A DNA stretch of 64,000 nucleotides from an uncultured Lachnospiraceae bacterium. Its GTDB lineage: Bacteria; Bacillota; Clostridia; Lachnospirales; Lachnospiraceae. How positions within the stretch are numbered: position 1 is the stretch's first letter; each line of letters begins with the position of its first letter. The notes beneath the pieces were generated by a model that worked only from the letters and a program-made list of their open reading frames with translations, searched no databases and had not been told where the DNA came from. Of the stretch, positions 15,590 through 25,012 are shown in pieces. The position numbers were made by a program, and so were the translations under genes. The DNA lies in contig CAJULG010000002.1 of the NCBI GenBank assembly GCA_910587045.1, positions 62,001-126,000 of the forward strand, in the 5' to 3' direction.

Positions 15590-18500
15590 ATGAAAGTAAA
15601 GCGAATCTATGTGGAAAAGAAAAGAGAATATGCAGTCAAGGCAGCAGAGCTGCAGGAGGAGATCAGAAAATATCTGGGCATACCGGTAACCGGTGTTCGG
15701 GTATTGGTTCGTTATGATATAGAGAAGTTGTCAGACCAGACCTATGAAAAGGCGTTGGGAACCGTATTCTCAGAACCACCGGTGGATATCCTGTATGAGG
15801 AGGATTTTGCCATAACGGATACCGAGCAGGCATTCAGTGTTGAATATCTGCCGGGGCAGTTTGATCAACGGGCAGATTCGGCAGAGCAGTGTGTTAAGCT
15901 GTTAAATGAAGAAGAGGAGCCGGTAATTCGTTCCGCTACTACTTATGTGATCGATGGCAGGCTTTCGCAGGAAGAACTGGAGCGGATCAAGAATCATTGT
16001 ATCAATCCGGTCGATTCCAGAGAGGCGGCGAAGGAGAAGCCGGATACGCTGGTAAGCGTATTTGAGGATCCTGCGGATGTTATTATACTGGAAAACTTTC
16101 AGGATATGGAAGAACCAACGCTCCGGCAGCTTTATGATTCTCTTGGACTGGCAATGACCTTCAAGGATTTTCTTCACATTCAGAATTATTTTAAGCAGGA
16201 GGAGAAACGGAATCCTTCTATGACGGAAATCCGTGTCCTGGATACGTATTGGTCTGATCATTGCCGCCATACTACTTTTTCCACGGAGCTTAAGAATATA
16301 GCGTTTCAGGATGGATATTATAAAGCGCCGATTGAGAAGAGCTTTCAGGATTATGATGCTGCCAGAACCCTCCTGTATAAGGGAAGAGATGATAAGTTTA
16401 TCTGTCTGATGGATATTGCCCTGATGGGAATGAAGAAATTAAAATCAGAGGGGAAGCTGGAGGATCAGGAGGAATCCGATGAGATCAATGCCTGCAGTAT
16501 CGTGGTTCCGGTTGAAATCGATGGAGAAACCGAGGAATGGCTGGTCAGCTTTAAGAATGAAACGCATAATCATCCAACTGAGATAGAGCCATTTGGTGGT
16601 GCGGCTACCTGCTTAGGCGGTGCGATCCGGGATCCGCTTTCCGGACGTTCTTATGTCTATCAGGCTATGCGTGTGACCGGCGCCGCCGACCCGACAAAAT
16701 CACTGTCAGAAACTATGACAGGTAAGCTTCCACAGCGTAAGATCGTGACCGGTGCCGCTCAGGGCTATAGTTCTTATGGCAATCAGATCGGACTTGCTAC
16801 AGGGCTGGTTAATGAGATCTATCATCCGGATTATGTTGCTAAGCGTATGGAAATCGGTGCGGTGATGGGTGCAGCACCAAGGCGTTGTGTGATTCGTGAG
16901 AATTCTGATCCGGGGGATCAGATCATTCTGCTGGGCGGCCGGACCGGACGGGATGGCTGCGGCGGTGCTACGGGTTCTTCCAAAGCACATACGGTAGAAT
17001 CCATTGATACCTGCGGCGCTGAGGTTCAGAAAGGAAATGCTCCGACAGAGCGGAAGATTCAGCGGTTGTTCCGCCGGGAGGAGGTCGCACATCTGATCAA
17101 GAAGTGCAATGATTTTGGCGCGGGCGGTGTATCCGTTGCGATCGGAGAACTGGCTGACGGTCTGCGGGTGAATCTGGATCTGGTTCCGAAGAAGTATGCC
17201 GGGCTGGACGGAACGGAACTGGCAATCTCGGAATCTCAGGAGCGTATGGCAGTGGTAGTGGATCCTAAGAATGTGACACAGATGCTGGCTTATGCGGAAG
17301 AAGAGAATCTGGAAGCAGTAGTAGTTGCAGAGGTGACAGAGGAACCGAGACTGGTGCTTTGCTGGCGGGGGAAGGAAATCGTAAATCTGTCCCGCGCATT
17401 TCTGGATACCAATGGTGCGCATCAGGAAACTGATGTAGCGGTTGAGATGCCAAAGCAGGAGAATAATTATTTTGAGCAGATACCGGAAATTACGGATATA
17501 AAAGAAACCTGGCTGCATACGCTGTCAGATTTAAATGTATGTTCCCAGAAGGGACTGGTAGAAATGTTTGACAGTTCTATCGGAGCGGGAACGGTGACGA
17601 TGCCTTATGGTGGCATTTATCAGATGACCCCGATTCAGACAATGATCGCAAAGCTTCCGGTCTTAAGTGGTAAGACGGATACCGTTACCATGATGAGCTA
17701 TGGATTTGATCCGTATCTGTCCAGCTGGAGTCCGTATCATGGGGCGGTCTATGCAGTGATCCATTCGGTGGCAAAGATTGCGGCCTCCGGCGGAGATGTG
17801 TCAAGAATCCGTTTTACCTTCCAGGAATATTTTGAACGGTTAGGCGAGAAGCCGGAGCGGTGGGGAAAACCAATGGCTGCTCTATTAGGTGCCTATGCTG
17901 CTCAGGTTGGCCTGGGACTGCCATCCATTGGCGGAAAGGACAGTATGTCCGGTTCCTTTAATGAAATTGACGTACCGCCGACCCTGGTATCTTTTGCAGT
18001 AGATGTTGCCAGTGCAAGATATGTTGTGACACCGGAATTAAAGAAGGCAGGTAATGCTTTAGTGAAGCTTGATATTCAGAAGGATGCGTATGATCTGCCG
18101 CTTTATGATCATGTAATGCAGATGTATCAGGATCTGTACAGGGCTGTTCAGACAGGCGTCGTGCTTTCTGCTTATGCAGTCGGATATGGCGGTATCGTAG
18201 AGGCAGTCAGTAAGATGGCCTTTGGTAATAAACTGGGTGTAAAGCTGGAGGGAATCCCGAAGGAAGCGCTTTTGAAGAAGGATTATGGCTCCATCATTAT
18301 TGAAATATCTCCAGAGGATATAGCAGGACTTGGAGTAGCAGGAACGGTGATCGGACATGTTACGGAGGAGGCTGTTCTTACGTATGGAGATACGACAATA
18401 TCGCTTGCAGATGCAGTGGAGGCATGGACAGGCACTCTGGAGCAGGTATTCCCGACGCAGTCGGATGTAGAGCAGAAGCCGGTACGCGACGAATTATTTC

Positions 18501-19336
18501 ACGCAAAGGAAATCTATATCTGCAGGCATAAGATTGCAAAGCCGAAGGTATTTATCCCGGTATTTCCAGGTACGAACTGTGAATATGATTCTGCAAAAGC
18601 ATTTGAGCGGGCAGGTGCAGAGGTGGAAACTGCAGTATTTAAGAATCTGAATGCCCAGGGCATCCGTGACTCTGTGGAGTTGTTTACCAGAGGCATCCGT
18701 AAGGCACAGATCATCATGTTCCCGGGTGGTTTTTCGGCCGGCGACGAACCGGATGGTTCCGGAAAATTTATTGCAACTGCGTTCCGAAATGAAAAGATCC
18801 GGGAGGAGGTTATGAAGCTTTTACAGGAGAGGGACGGTCTGGCATTGGGAATCTGTAACGGATTTCAGGCGCTGATCAAGCTCGGTCTGGTTCCATATGG
18901 TGAAATCCGGCCGCAGCAGGAGGATTCTCCGACACTTACGATGAACAGTATTGGACGTCATCAGTCCAAGATGGTTTATACAAAAATAGTAACAAATAAG
19001 TCTCCATGGCTGCAAAAGGCAGAGCTGGGTGGTGTCTATGTCGTTCCTGCATCACACGGAGAAGGGCGGTTTGTAGCAGATCCGGAGTGGATCGACCGGC
19101 TGTTTGCCAATGGACAGGTCGCTACCCAGTATGTAGATGTGGAAGGGAATCCGACGATGGTGGAGGATTATAATATTAACGGTTCCTACTGTGCGATTGA
19201 GGGTATTACATCTCCGGATGGACGCGTGCTTGGTAAGATGGCACATTCCGAGCGCCGGGGGGATTCTGTGGCAGTGAATATTTATGGAGACCAGGATCAG
19301 CATATCTTTGAAGCCGGTGTAGAGTATTTCAGATAA
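15590..19336 (+). CDS. purL: Phosphoribosylformylglycinamidine synthase, single-chain PurL (synthetase plus glutaminase)
   Basis: The 1,248-residue enzyme makes FGAM from FGAR, ATP and glutamine in purine synthesis. The N-terminal linker and synthetase halves cover about the first 960 residues, with motifs TYWSDHCRHTTFSTEL, SFKNETHNHPTEIEPFGGAA and SIGGKDSMSGSF. The C-terminal class-I glutaminase has nucleophile Cys in LGICNGFQAL and the catalytic His/Glu in ASHGEGRFV, so no separate PurQ or PurS is needed. I use the ATG at 15590 because GGAGGT lies 5 bases before it; an earlier in-frame ATG at 15578 overlaps that ribosome site. It follows the AstE/AspA pair by 32 bases. Confidence 0.97.
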   Translation: MKVKRIYVEKKREYAVKAAELQEEIRKYLGIPVTGVRVLVRYDIEKLSDQTYEKALGTVFSEPPVDILYEEDFAITDTEQAFSVEYLPGQFDQRADSAEQCVKLLNEEEEPVIRSATTYVIDGRLSQEELERIKNHCINPVDSREAAKEKPDTLVSVFEDPADVIILENFQDMEEPTLRQLYDSLGLAMTFKDFLHIQNYFKQEEKRNPSMTEIRVLDTYWSDHCRHTTFSTELKNIAFQDGYYKAPIEKSFQDYDAARTLLYKGRDDKFICLMDIALMGMKKLKSEGKLEDQEESDEINACSIVVPVEIDGETEEWLVSFKNETHNHPTEIEPFGGAATCLGGAIRDPLSGRSYVYQAMRVTGAADPTKSLSETMTGKLPQRKIVTGAAQGYSSYGNQIGLATGLVNEIYHPDYVAKRMEIGAVMGAAPRRCVIRENSDPGDQIILLGGRTGRDGCGGATGSSKAHTVESIDTCGAEVQKGNAPTERKIQRLFRREEVAHLIKKCNDFGAGGVSVAIGELADGLRVNLDLVPKKYAGLDGTELAISESQERMAVVVDPKNVTQMLAYAEEENLEAVVVAEVTEEPRLVLCWRGKEIVNLSRAFLDTNGAHQETDVAVEMPKQENNYFEQIPEITDIKETWLHTLSDLNVCSQKGLVEMFDSSIGAGTVTMPYGGIYQMTPIQTMIAKLPVLSGKTDTVTMMSYGFDPYLSSWSPYHGAVYAVIHSVAKIAASGGDVSRIRFTFQEYFERLGEKPERWGKPMAALLGAYAAQVGLGLPSIGGKDSMSGSFNEIDVPPTLVSFAVDVASARYVVTPELKKAGNALVKLDIQKDAYDLPLYDHVMQMYQDLYRAVQTGVVLSAYAVGYGGIVEAVSKMAFGNKLGVKLEGIPKEALLKKDYGSIIIEISPEDIAGLGVAGTVIGHVTEEAVLTYGDTTISLADAVEAWTGTLEQVFPTQSDVEQKPVRDELFHAKEIYICRHKIAKPKVFIPVFPGTNCEYDSAKAFERAGAEVETAVFKNLNAQGIRDSVELFTRGIRKAQIIMFPGGFSAGDEPDGSGKFIATAFRNEKIREEVMKLLQERDGLALGICNGFQALIKLGLVPYGEIRPQQEDSPTLTMNSIGRHQSKMVYTKIVTNKSPWLQKAELGGVYVVPASHGEGRFVADPEWIDRLFANGQVATQYVDVEGNPTMVEDYNINGSYCAIEGITSPDGRVLGKMAHSERRGDSVAVNIYGDQDQHIFEAGVEYFR

Positions 19337-19388
19337 GAGATTCTGATTGATTAAGATGGGATGATATTGAATTTAGGAAGCGGTGCGG

Positions 19389-20822
19389 ATGAAAAATTAT
19401 AGTGATAAAGAAGTAAACCGCCTGTTGGCGGCAGCAGATGATCTGCTGGCAGATATTCAATTATATGAAACACCTGAAGAAGAGCAGAGGCGGAAGCAAA
19501 AGGAAGAGGAAATCCGAAAGCAGGAAGAACTTCAGAAGCAGGAGGAAGCCCGGCAGACAGAAGAATTCCAGGTGCAGAAAGAAGATGATTCATCGACCGA
19601 TATCCAGCCGGAGCCGGCAGAGCAGACTACAGCGGATGCAGAAGAAACGATACAGCCGCTGGAAGAAATGGAACTGCCGATCGACATTCATCAGATCGAG
19701 GCGCTTGGAGAGGAGGAGGCACTCCGGCGACTGGAAGAGATCCAGCGGCAGGAAGCAATTCGTATGCAGGAGGAAGCCCGTCGGCTGAAACGGATGCGCT
19801 GGCGGGAACTGAACGGTCAGCAGGAGACAATGGATGAACCGCTACCTGTGGAATCGCAGGAAGAAATTCAGGAGCAGGAAGAAATTCCGGTGCCAGAACA
19901 GACAGAGGAAGACAGTCGGACACGAATGGGGCAGTTGTGGGAGGAATATACCCGCTCCAGGGAGGAGGCACAGGAGATATCTGGATACCAAGAGTCAGAA
20001 CAGGAGGAACCTGTATCTCAGCAGTCAGAAGAGACACAACAGCAGGTACCTGCATACCGGGAGTCAGATGAGGCAGACCAGGAAGCCCCCGCATATCAAC
20101 AGTCGGAGAAAGCTGGACTATGGCCGGAAAAGAGACAGGAGCCGGAAAGCAGTTCTGATTTCGCCCGGATAAAACAACCCGGCAGGATGTGGGTGAATAC
20201 TTTATTTGTTGTGATCAGTATGATTTACCTGGAGCTGTTAACACATTTTGGCATTTATCAGAACATGGGTACAACAGTTGTGTATCCGGTTCTGTTTGCT
20301 GCAGGTCTGGGCTGTATGGTTACTGTTATTGCATCATTTCTTCCGGAACGGTGGAATACAATGATGGTTTATGCAGTTCTGATCCTGGGCAGTTTGTATT
20401 GTGATCTGCAGTTACTGTACCATGCAGTTTCAGGGACGTTCTTAAAGCTGACCGGATTTCCGGCGGGAATCCGGCTCCTGGCGCAGAGTGGAGATGCTCT
20501 GTTACAGGGCTTTGCAGAAGTAGTACCATTTCTGGCATTTATGTTTCTGCCGGTTCTTCTATGGACATTTGTAGGACGGGAATGGATTCGGTTTGAACGC
20601 AGTATCTGGTTTAAACGACTGCCTGTAGTTTGTCTTGGATGTATTTTGGCAGTTGTCAGTATCCTTTGCCTGGATCTACACGGCTATGAAGCCGGTTCTC
20701 CGTATGTTTGTGTCTACCACTTTGACAGTGATACCTTATTTGAATCAGCAGGAGAGCAGTTGGGAATGACTGCTATGACGATACTGGAGCTGTTGGAGCT
20801 GGTCACAGGGAAATCTTCTTGA
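19389..20822 (+). CDS. Glu/Gln-rich membrane protein of unknown function
   Basis: About 478 residues, no recognised family. The first 260 residues are extremely rich in Glu, Gln and Arg with repeated QEE/EEA-type runs, probably a charged coiled coil or disordered cytoplasmic arm (for example EEQRRKQKEEEIRKQEELQK). The C-terminal 210 residues hold about five membrane helices (near 268-288, 295-315, 325-345, 375-395, 410-430). The ATG at 19389 is preferred to the GTG at 19383 because AGGAAG then sits 8 bases upstream. It follows purL by 52 bases; the function is not evident from either neighbour. Confidence 0.75.
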   Translation: MKNYSDKEVNRLLAAADDLLADIQLYETPEEEQRRKQKEEEIRKQEELQKQEEARQTEEFQVQKEDDSSTDIQPEPAEQTTADAEETIQPLEEMELPIDIHQIEALGEEEALRRLEEIQRQEAIRMQEEARRLKRMRWRELNGQQETMDEPLPVESQEEIQEQEEIPVPEQTEEDSRTRMGQLWEEYTRSREEAQEISGYQESEQEEPVSQQSEETQQQVPAYRESDEADQEAPAYQQSEKAGLWPEKRQEPESSSDFARIKQPGRMWVNTLFVVISMIYLELLTHFGIYQNMGTTVVYPVLFAAGLGCMVTVIASFLPERWNTMMVYAVLILGSLYCDLQLLYHAVSGTFLKLTGFPAGIRLLAQSGDALLQGFAEVVPFLAFMFLPVLLWTFVGREWIRFERSIWFKRLPVVCLGCILAVVSILCLDLHGYEAGSPYVCVYHFDSDTLFESAGEQLGMTAMTILELLELVTGKSS

Positions 20823-20884
20823 CAGAGAAAGTGGAAATAATTATAATAAGAACTGGATAACGGTGTTATGTGGAAGGAAAGCAG

Positions 20885-21502
20885 ATGGCAGAGGACAAAG
20901 CAACAAAGGAAAAGCTTCTTGCGAGTGCGAAGCAGGAATTCTTAGAAAAGGGCTATATGAAAGCTTCCCTGCGGACAATCTGTAAAAATGCAGGGGTGAC
21001 GACGGGAGCATTATATTTCTTTTTTGAGGATAAGGAGGATCTGTTGAGGGAACTTGTGGAAGAACCATTGAAGGAGTTAATGGACGTGATTCAGCACCAT
21101 CTTTCCGAGGAAATGGAGGAGGGTGTGACAGTTGTTAATCTTTCTACAGACACAAGGGATATTGAGGCGGCAAAGGAGATTGTATGCTGTATGTATCGGT
21201 ATTATGATATCTTTCTGATTCTTGTAACAAAGAGTCAGGGAAGCAGGTATGAGGATATTGTAAGCCGCTTTGCTGACCTGGGTGAAGAGCATTACGAAAC
21301 GCTTGCGGCAATGGCGGCTGAAAAATGTGGTGTTGAAAAGCTGGACCGGTATATTATTCACTGGATGTCCCATTTGCAGATCAATGCGTTTACCCATTTG
21401 CTCACCCATGAGCCGGATGTGGAGAAGGCCCTGGATCTGATTGAGGAGATTGTGGTTTTTCTTGTGTCCGGCTGGAACGGAATGTTTGGGAGAAAAATAT
21501 GA
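20885..21502 (+). CDS. TetR/AcrR family transcriptional regulator
   Basis: A 205-residue regulator. The N-terminal helix-turn-helix covers about residues 8-55: EKLLASAKQEFLEKGYMKAS, then LRTICKNAGVTTGALYFFFE. The rest is the variable ligand-binding part. The ATG at 20885 has GGAAGGA 6 bases upstream; the GTG at 20870 is less likely. It precedes a MacB-type ABC exporter, and the gap holds twin palindromes (21585-21634) that look like its operator. The expected role is repression of the transporter, relieved by a toxic ligand. Confidence 0.9.
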   Translation: MAEDKATKEKLLASAKQEFLEKGYMKASLRTICKNAGVTTGALYFFFEDKEDLLRELVEEPLKELMDVIQHHLSEEMEEGVTVVNLSTDTRDIEAAKEIVCCMYRYYDIFLILVTKSQGSRYEDIVSRFADLGEEHYETLAAMAAEKCGVEKLDRYIIHWMSHLQINAFTHLLTHEPDVEKALDLIEEIVVFLVSGWNGMFGRKI

Positions 21503-21584
21503 CGGACAGTATGCAGGACTGCATCTGCCAGGGAGCCGATATTGTAGAAGAGATTCTGCAGTACCGGCTAAAAAAGAAACAAGG

Positions 21585-21634
21585 ACATAACAATGTTACG
21601 CTGTTGTTTTATCCAAAACATAACGATGTTATGT
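21585..21634 (+). promoter_or_regulatory. Twin palindromic operator of the TetR regulator
   Basis: ACATAACGATGTTATGT (21618-21634) is a perfect 7-bp inverted repeat with 3-bp spacer. A second, partly diverged copy, ACATAACAATGTTACGC, lies at 21585-21601, centre-to-centre 33 bases away (three helical turns), so two dimers could sit on the same DNA face. TTGTTT (21604-21609) and TGTTAT (21627-21632), 17 bases apart, may form the promoter, so bound regulator would cover it. Confidence 0.7.
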
Positions 21635-21660
21635 AGATATAAAGTCAGGAGGAAACTATT

Positions 21661-22362
21661 ATGTATCTGGAAATAAGTAAACTGAAAAAAAGCTATGGGG
21701 AAGGCGGGAGCTTTACGGAGGTCTTAAAAGGCGTTGATCTGTCCGTAGAGAAAGGTGTGATGTGTGTCATACAGGGAACAAGCGGTTCGGGGAAATCCAC
21801 GCTGTTGAACTGTATTGGCGGATTGGAGGATACAAATTCCGGCTCCATATCGGTAGACGGTATGGAAATCTGTGGATTGTCACCGGATAAGCTGTCCGAT
21901 TACCGCAGGGCAAATCTGGGGTTTATTTTCCAGTTCTACAATCTGGTGCCGAATCTTACGGTAAGAGAGAATATTCAGGTCTGTGAGTACCTTGCCGATG
22001 CCCCGCTGGATCTGAACGAGCTGTTGGAGGTTCTCGGGCTCACGGAGCATCAGAACAAATTCCCGTCTCAGCTTTCCGGCGGGCAGCAGCAGCGCTGTGC
22101 GATCGCCAGGGCACTGATCAAGAATCCGAAGCTGCTTCTGTGTGATGAACCCACCGGAGCCCTGGATTCCAGTACCTCCCGTGACATTCTGGCGTTGCTT
22201 GAGGAGGTCAACCGGAAATACGGTACGACGATGCTGATCGTCACGCATAATAATTCGATTAAAAACATGGTGGATCGGGTGGTTTACATAAAGGATGGTC
22301 TGGTTAGAAAGAACTATCGAAATGAGAAAAAGGTGCCGGCGGCGGAACTGGAGGATCTGTAA
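21661..22362 (+). CDS. ABC transporter ATPase, MacB/LolD type
   Basis: A 233-residue nucleotide-binding subunit with Walker A GTSGSGKST (residues about 39-47), signature LSGGQQQRCAIARAL, Walker B LLLCDEPTGALDSSTS and switch His in VTHNNSIK. The GALDS sequence after Walker B and the early FYNLVPNLTVRENI are typical of MacB/FtsE/LolD ATPases that drive mechanotransmission permeases. The permease ATG overlaps its stop by one base. AGGAGG precedes the ATG. Control by the upstream TetR regulator is likely. Confidence 0.93.
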   Translation: MYLEISKLKKSYGEGGSFTEVLKGVDLSVEKGVMCVIQGTSGSGKSTLLNCIGGLEDTNSGSISVDGMEICGLSPDKLSDYRRANLGFIFQFYNLVPNLTVRENIQVCEYLADAPLDLNELLEVLGLTEHQNKFPSQLSGGQQQRCAIARALIKNPKLLLCDEPTGALDSSTSRDILALLEEVNRKYGTTMLIVTHNNSIKNMVDRVVYIKDGLVRKNYRNEKKVPAAELEDL

Positions 22363-24908
22363 TGCAAAAACTATTAAGAAAAAGAATATTACGGGATTTG
22401 AAAGAGAATACGTTCCGCTATCTGGCCCTGGGATTTCTGATCATCCTCGGCATGTATGAGGTGATCAGTCTTGTAGGAACGGCGGAGACGATCATAAAGG
22501 GCACGGCGGAAACAGCAAAGGAAAACCGGGTAGAGGATGGACAGTTCGGCGTGTTTGTTCCGTTGACACAGAAAGAACAGTCGATGCTTGAGGAGGAAGG
22601 TATTACGCTGGAGGAGCATTTCTATCTGGACTATATGCTTGCTGATCATTCAAGCCTCCGTATCTATTCCCAGAGGAAAGAGATCGACCTGATTCAGACG
22701 GATCAGGGAGCGCTTTCTGGAAGGAACGGAGGGATCGTTCTGGAAAAGCGGTACTGTGAAGAGCATAACCTTGCAGTCGGCGATACGATCAGCGTTGGTG
22801 GATTCAATCTTACGATCACGGGAATCGGTACAGCACCGGATTATGAATCCGTACTCCGGAATTTTTCAGACAGTGCTGTAGACAGCCGGCAGTTCGGCAT
22901 CGGATTTGTTACGGAGGAAGATTATAAGCAGATGAAAAGCAGCGGTGAAAGTATTTCCTCTGAGGAGTATTCCTATGCCTATCTCCTGAATGACCGGATG
23001 ACGGATAAACAACTGAGGGAACGACTGCAGGAGCTTGAAATCGCAGCAGATGATATTGATGACGCGCTCTTTAAGGAATACTGGGAACAGACGGGAGGAA
23101 AGCTGGATGCATTTCAGGATGCCCTCGACGAACTGACGGACGGTTCTAAGGAACTGTCGGACGGACTTGCCGAACTGGATCAGAACAGTGAGCGGCTGAA
23201 GGTGCTGGATGCTCTTGTAAGCGGCGTAAAGGAATATGCGGATGGAGTGTCTGCGGCGGCGGAGGGAGCAGAGGAACTCCAGGATGGAATGGTAGAAATG
23301 CAGGATGAGACAAGGGAATTTCTGGATGAGAATTTTGATAATTCCCTTTCGAAAATGACACGGTTTGTCTCTGCGGCGGATAATCCAAGGATCGGTTCTG
23401 CAGCGGCTGATAAGCTTGTGGATAAAGCGGCGGGGCTTGTGGCGGGCGTGATCGTTCTGATCTTGTTTGCCTATGTTATATCCGTTTTTACTGTACACAG
23501 TATTGAACAGGAATCCGGTGTCATCGGTACGCTCTATGCCATGGGGGTGAAGCAAAACGAGCTGCTGCTGCACTATCTGACTCTGCCTGTGGCAGTTACC
23601 CTGATCGCGGGCGTCATCGGCACGCTTCTTGGTTACAGTCCTCTGGGTATCGACGTGCAGCTCCGTGAGCCATACGGATACTTTTCCATGCCGGATATCG
23701 GCATTCGTTATGAGCCTTATCTGCTGGTGTACGGACTTTTCATGCCTCCGCTTGCTGCCATCATTACGAATTATCTTGTGATCCGAAAGAAACTGAACCG
23801 GCCTGCCCTTTCCCTGATCCGTGGAGAACAGAAGCATATAAAGGTAGAAGATATACAGTTGAAGGGCGGATTTGTACACATTTTCCGGATAAGACAGTTT
23901 TTAAGGGAGAAGCGGACAGCGCTCACTGTATTTCTGGGAATGTTCATTTCCCTGCTGATCGTTATGCTTTCCCTGGATTGTTATTCAATCTGCGCTCATG
24001 TTATGACGGAAAATATTGAAGATACAAAATTTGAATATATGTATACCTATAAATATCCGGAGGATCATCTGCCACAGGACGGAGAAGAGGCCTACGGTGT
24101 TACCATGAAAAAGGAAAACCTCGGCTACAATTTTGATGTGACACTGCTGGGGATACATAAGGATAATCCTTACTTTGGGGCAGAGGTGGAAAAGGGGGAA
24201 AACAGGGTGCTGATCTCCTCAGCCATGGCACAGAAATATGGGATCCATGCAGGAGATATCCTGACGCTTTCCGATGAGGAGAACGACAGGAATTACGCCT
24301 TTTTCGTCGAGGATATCATTCCTTATTCTGCAGGCTTTTTTGCGTTTATGGATATTGACAGTATGCGGGAGCTGATGGGGCAAAGTGATGATTATTATAA
24401 TATCGTGTTTGCAGATCATGCCCTGGATATTGACAGCGGCAGACTGTATGCCACCCTTTCGAAGGATGATGTGGAAAAGAGTGCGTCGGTATTTGTGGCA
24501 CAGATGAAGGATATGGTCATTACACTGCTTGTGATCTCCGCTTTGATCTTTGCTGTAGTAATGTACCTGATGATGAAGGTTATGATCGATCGTTCGGCAA
24601 TGCCGATCTCGCTGTTTCAGGTGTTCGGTTATCGAAGGAATGAGATCGGAAAGCTGTATCTCAACGGGAATCTGTTTGTTATCGTGTTAAGCGCACTTCT
24701 GGGCATTCCGTTGTCAAAAGTGGTAATGGATCGCCTGTTTCCTTACATGGTATCCAATATTGCCTGCGGGATCAATATCAGCTTTTCCTGGTGGATGTAT
24801 GCAGGCATTTTCCTGAGCGTTCTGATCCTGTATTTTATCATAAACCGGCTCCTGATGCTGCGGGTGAATCAGATCCTTCCGACGGAAGTATTGAAAAACA
24901 GGGAATAG
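22362..24908 (+). CDS. FtsX-like ABC transporter permease with long extracytoplasmic coiled coil
   Basis: An 848-residue MacB-family permease. The first helix is at about 18-38. A large outer domain (about 40-360) follows and ends in a coiled coil with repeated ELxDGxxEL-type units near 245-330 (LDELTDGSKELSDGLAELDQ). The first FtsX helix group lies at about 360-480 (VIVLILFAYVISVF), then a second outer domain and a final helix group near 710-840. It is coupled to the ATPase. MacB-type transporters export peptides, toxins or drugs, or act on the envelope, without substrate crossing through a pore in the membrane. TetR control suggests a defence or detoxification role. Confidence 0.88.
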   Translation: MQKLLRKRILRDLKENTFRYLALGFLIILGMYEVISLVGTAETIIKGTAETAKENRVEDGQFGVFVPLTQKEQSMLEEEGITLEEHFYLDYMLADHSSLRIYSQRKEIDLIQTDQGALSGRNGGIVLEKRYCEEHNLAVGDTISVGGFNLTITGIGTAPDYESVLRNFSDSAVDSRQFGIGFVTEEDYKQMKSSGESISSEEYSYAYLLNDRMTDKQLRERLQELEIAADDIDDALFKEYWEQTGGKLDAFQDALDELTDGSKELSDGLAELDQNSERLKVLDALVSGVKEYADGVSAAAEGAEELQDGMVEMQDETREFLDENFDNSLSKMTRFVSAADNPRIGSAAADKLVDKAAGLVAGVIVLILFAYVISVFTVHSIEQESGVIGTLYAMGVKQNELLLHYLTLPVAVTLIAGVIGTLLGYSPLGIDVQLREPYGYFSMPDIGIRYEPYLLVYGLFMPPLAAIITNYLVIRKKLNRPALSLIRGEQKHIKVEDIQLKGGFVHIFRIRQFLREKRTALTVFLGMFISLLIVMLSLDCYSICAHVMTENIEDTKFEYMYTYKYPEDHLPQDGEEAYGVTMKKENLGYNFDVTLLGIHKDNPYFGAEVEKGENRVLISSAMAQKYGIHAGDILTLSDEENDRNYAFFVEDIIPYSAGFFAFMDIDSMRELMGQSDDYYNIVFADHALDIDSGRLYATLSKDDVEKSASVFVAQMKDMVITLLVISALIFAVVMYLMMKVMIDRSAMPISLFQVFGYRRNEIGKLYLNGNLFVIVLSALLGIPLSKVVMDRLFPYMVSNIACGINISFSWWMYAGIFLSVLILYFIINRLLMLRVNQILPTEVLKNRE

Positions 24909-25012
24909 GAAATAATACCTGCCGACAAAATGCCGGACGAAAATCTTGCTACCCGGCAGTCCCGGTGGTATAATTAACTTTTAAGAGTGTAACAGAAACG
25001 AGGAGAACAAGC

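Noticed and set aside
16706..17518. A 270-residue minus-strand open frame.
   Set aside because: Antisense to purL, no domain recognised, no ribosome site.
21499..21636. A 45-residue open frame overlapping the tetR stop as ATGA.
   Set aside because: It runs through both operator palindromes, ends at the start of the transporter leader and has no recognisable domain; more likely non-coding regulatory DNA.
22866..23879. A 337-residue minus-strand open frame.
   Set aside because: It lies wholly antisense to the ABC permease, which has clear FtsX-like features; composition is rich in His, Arg and Gln as expected of a shadow frame.
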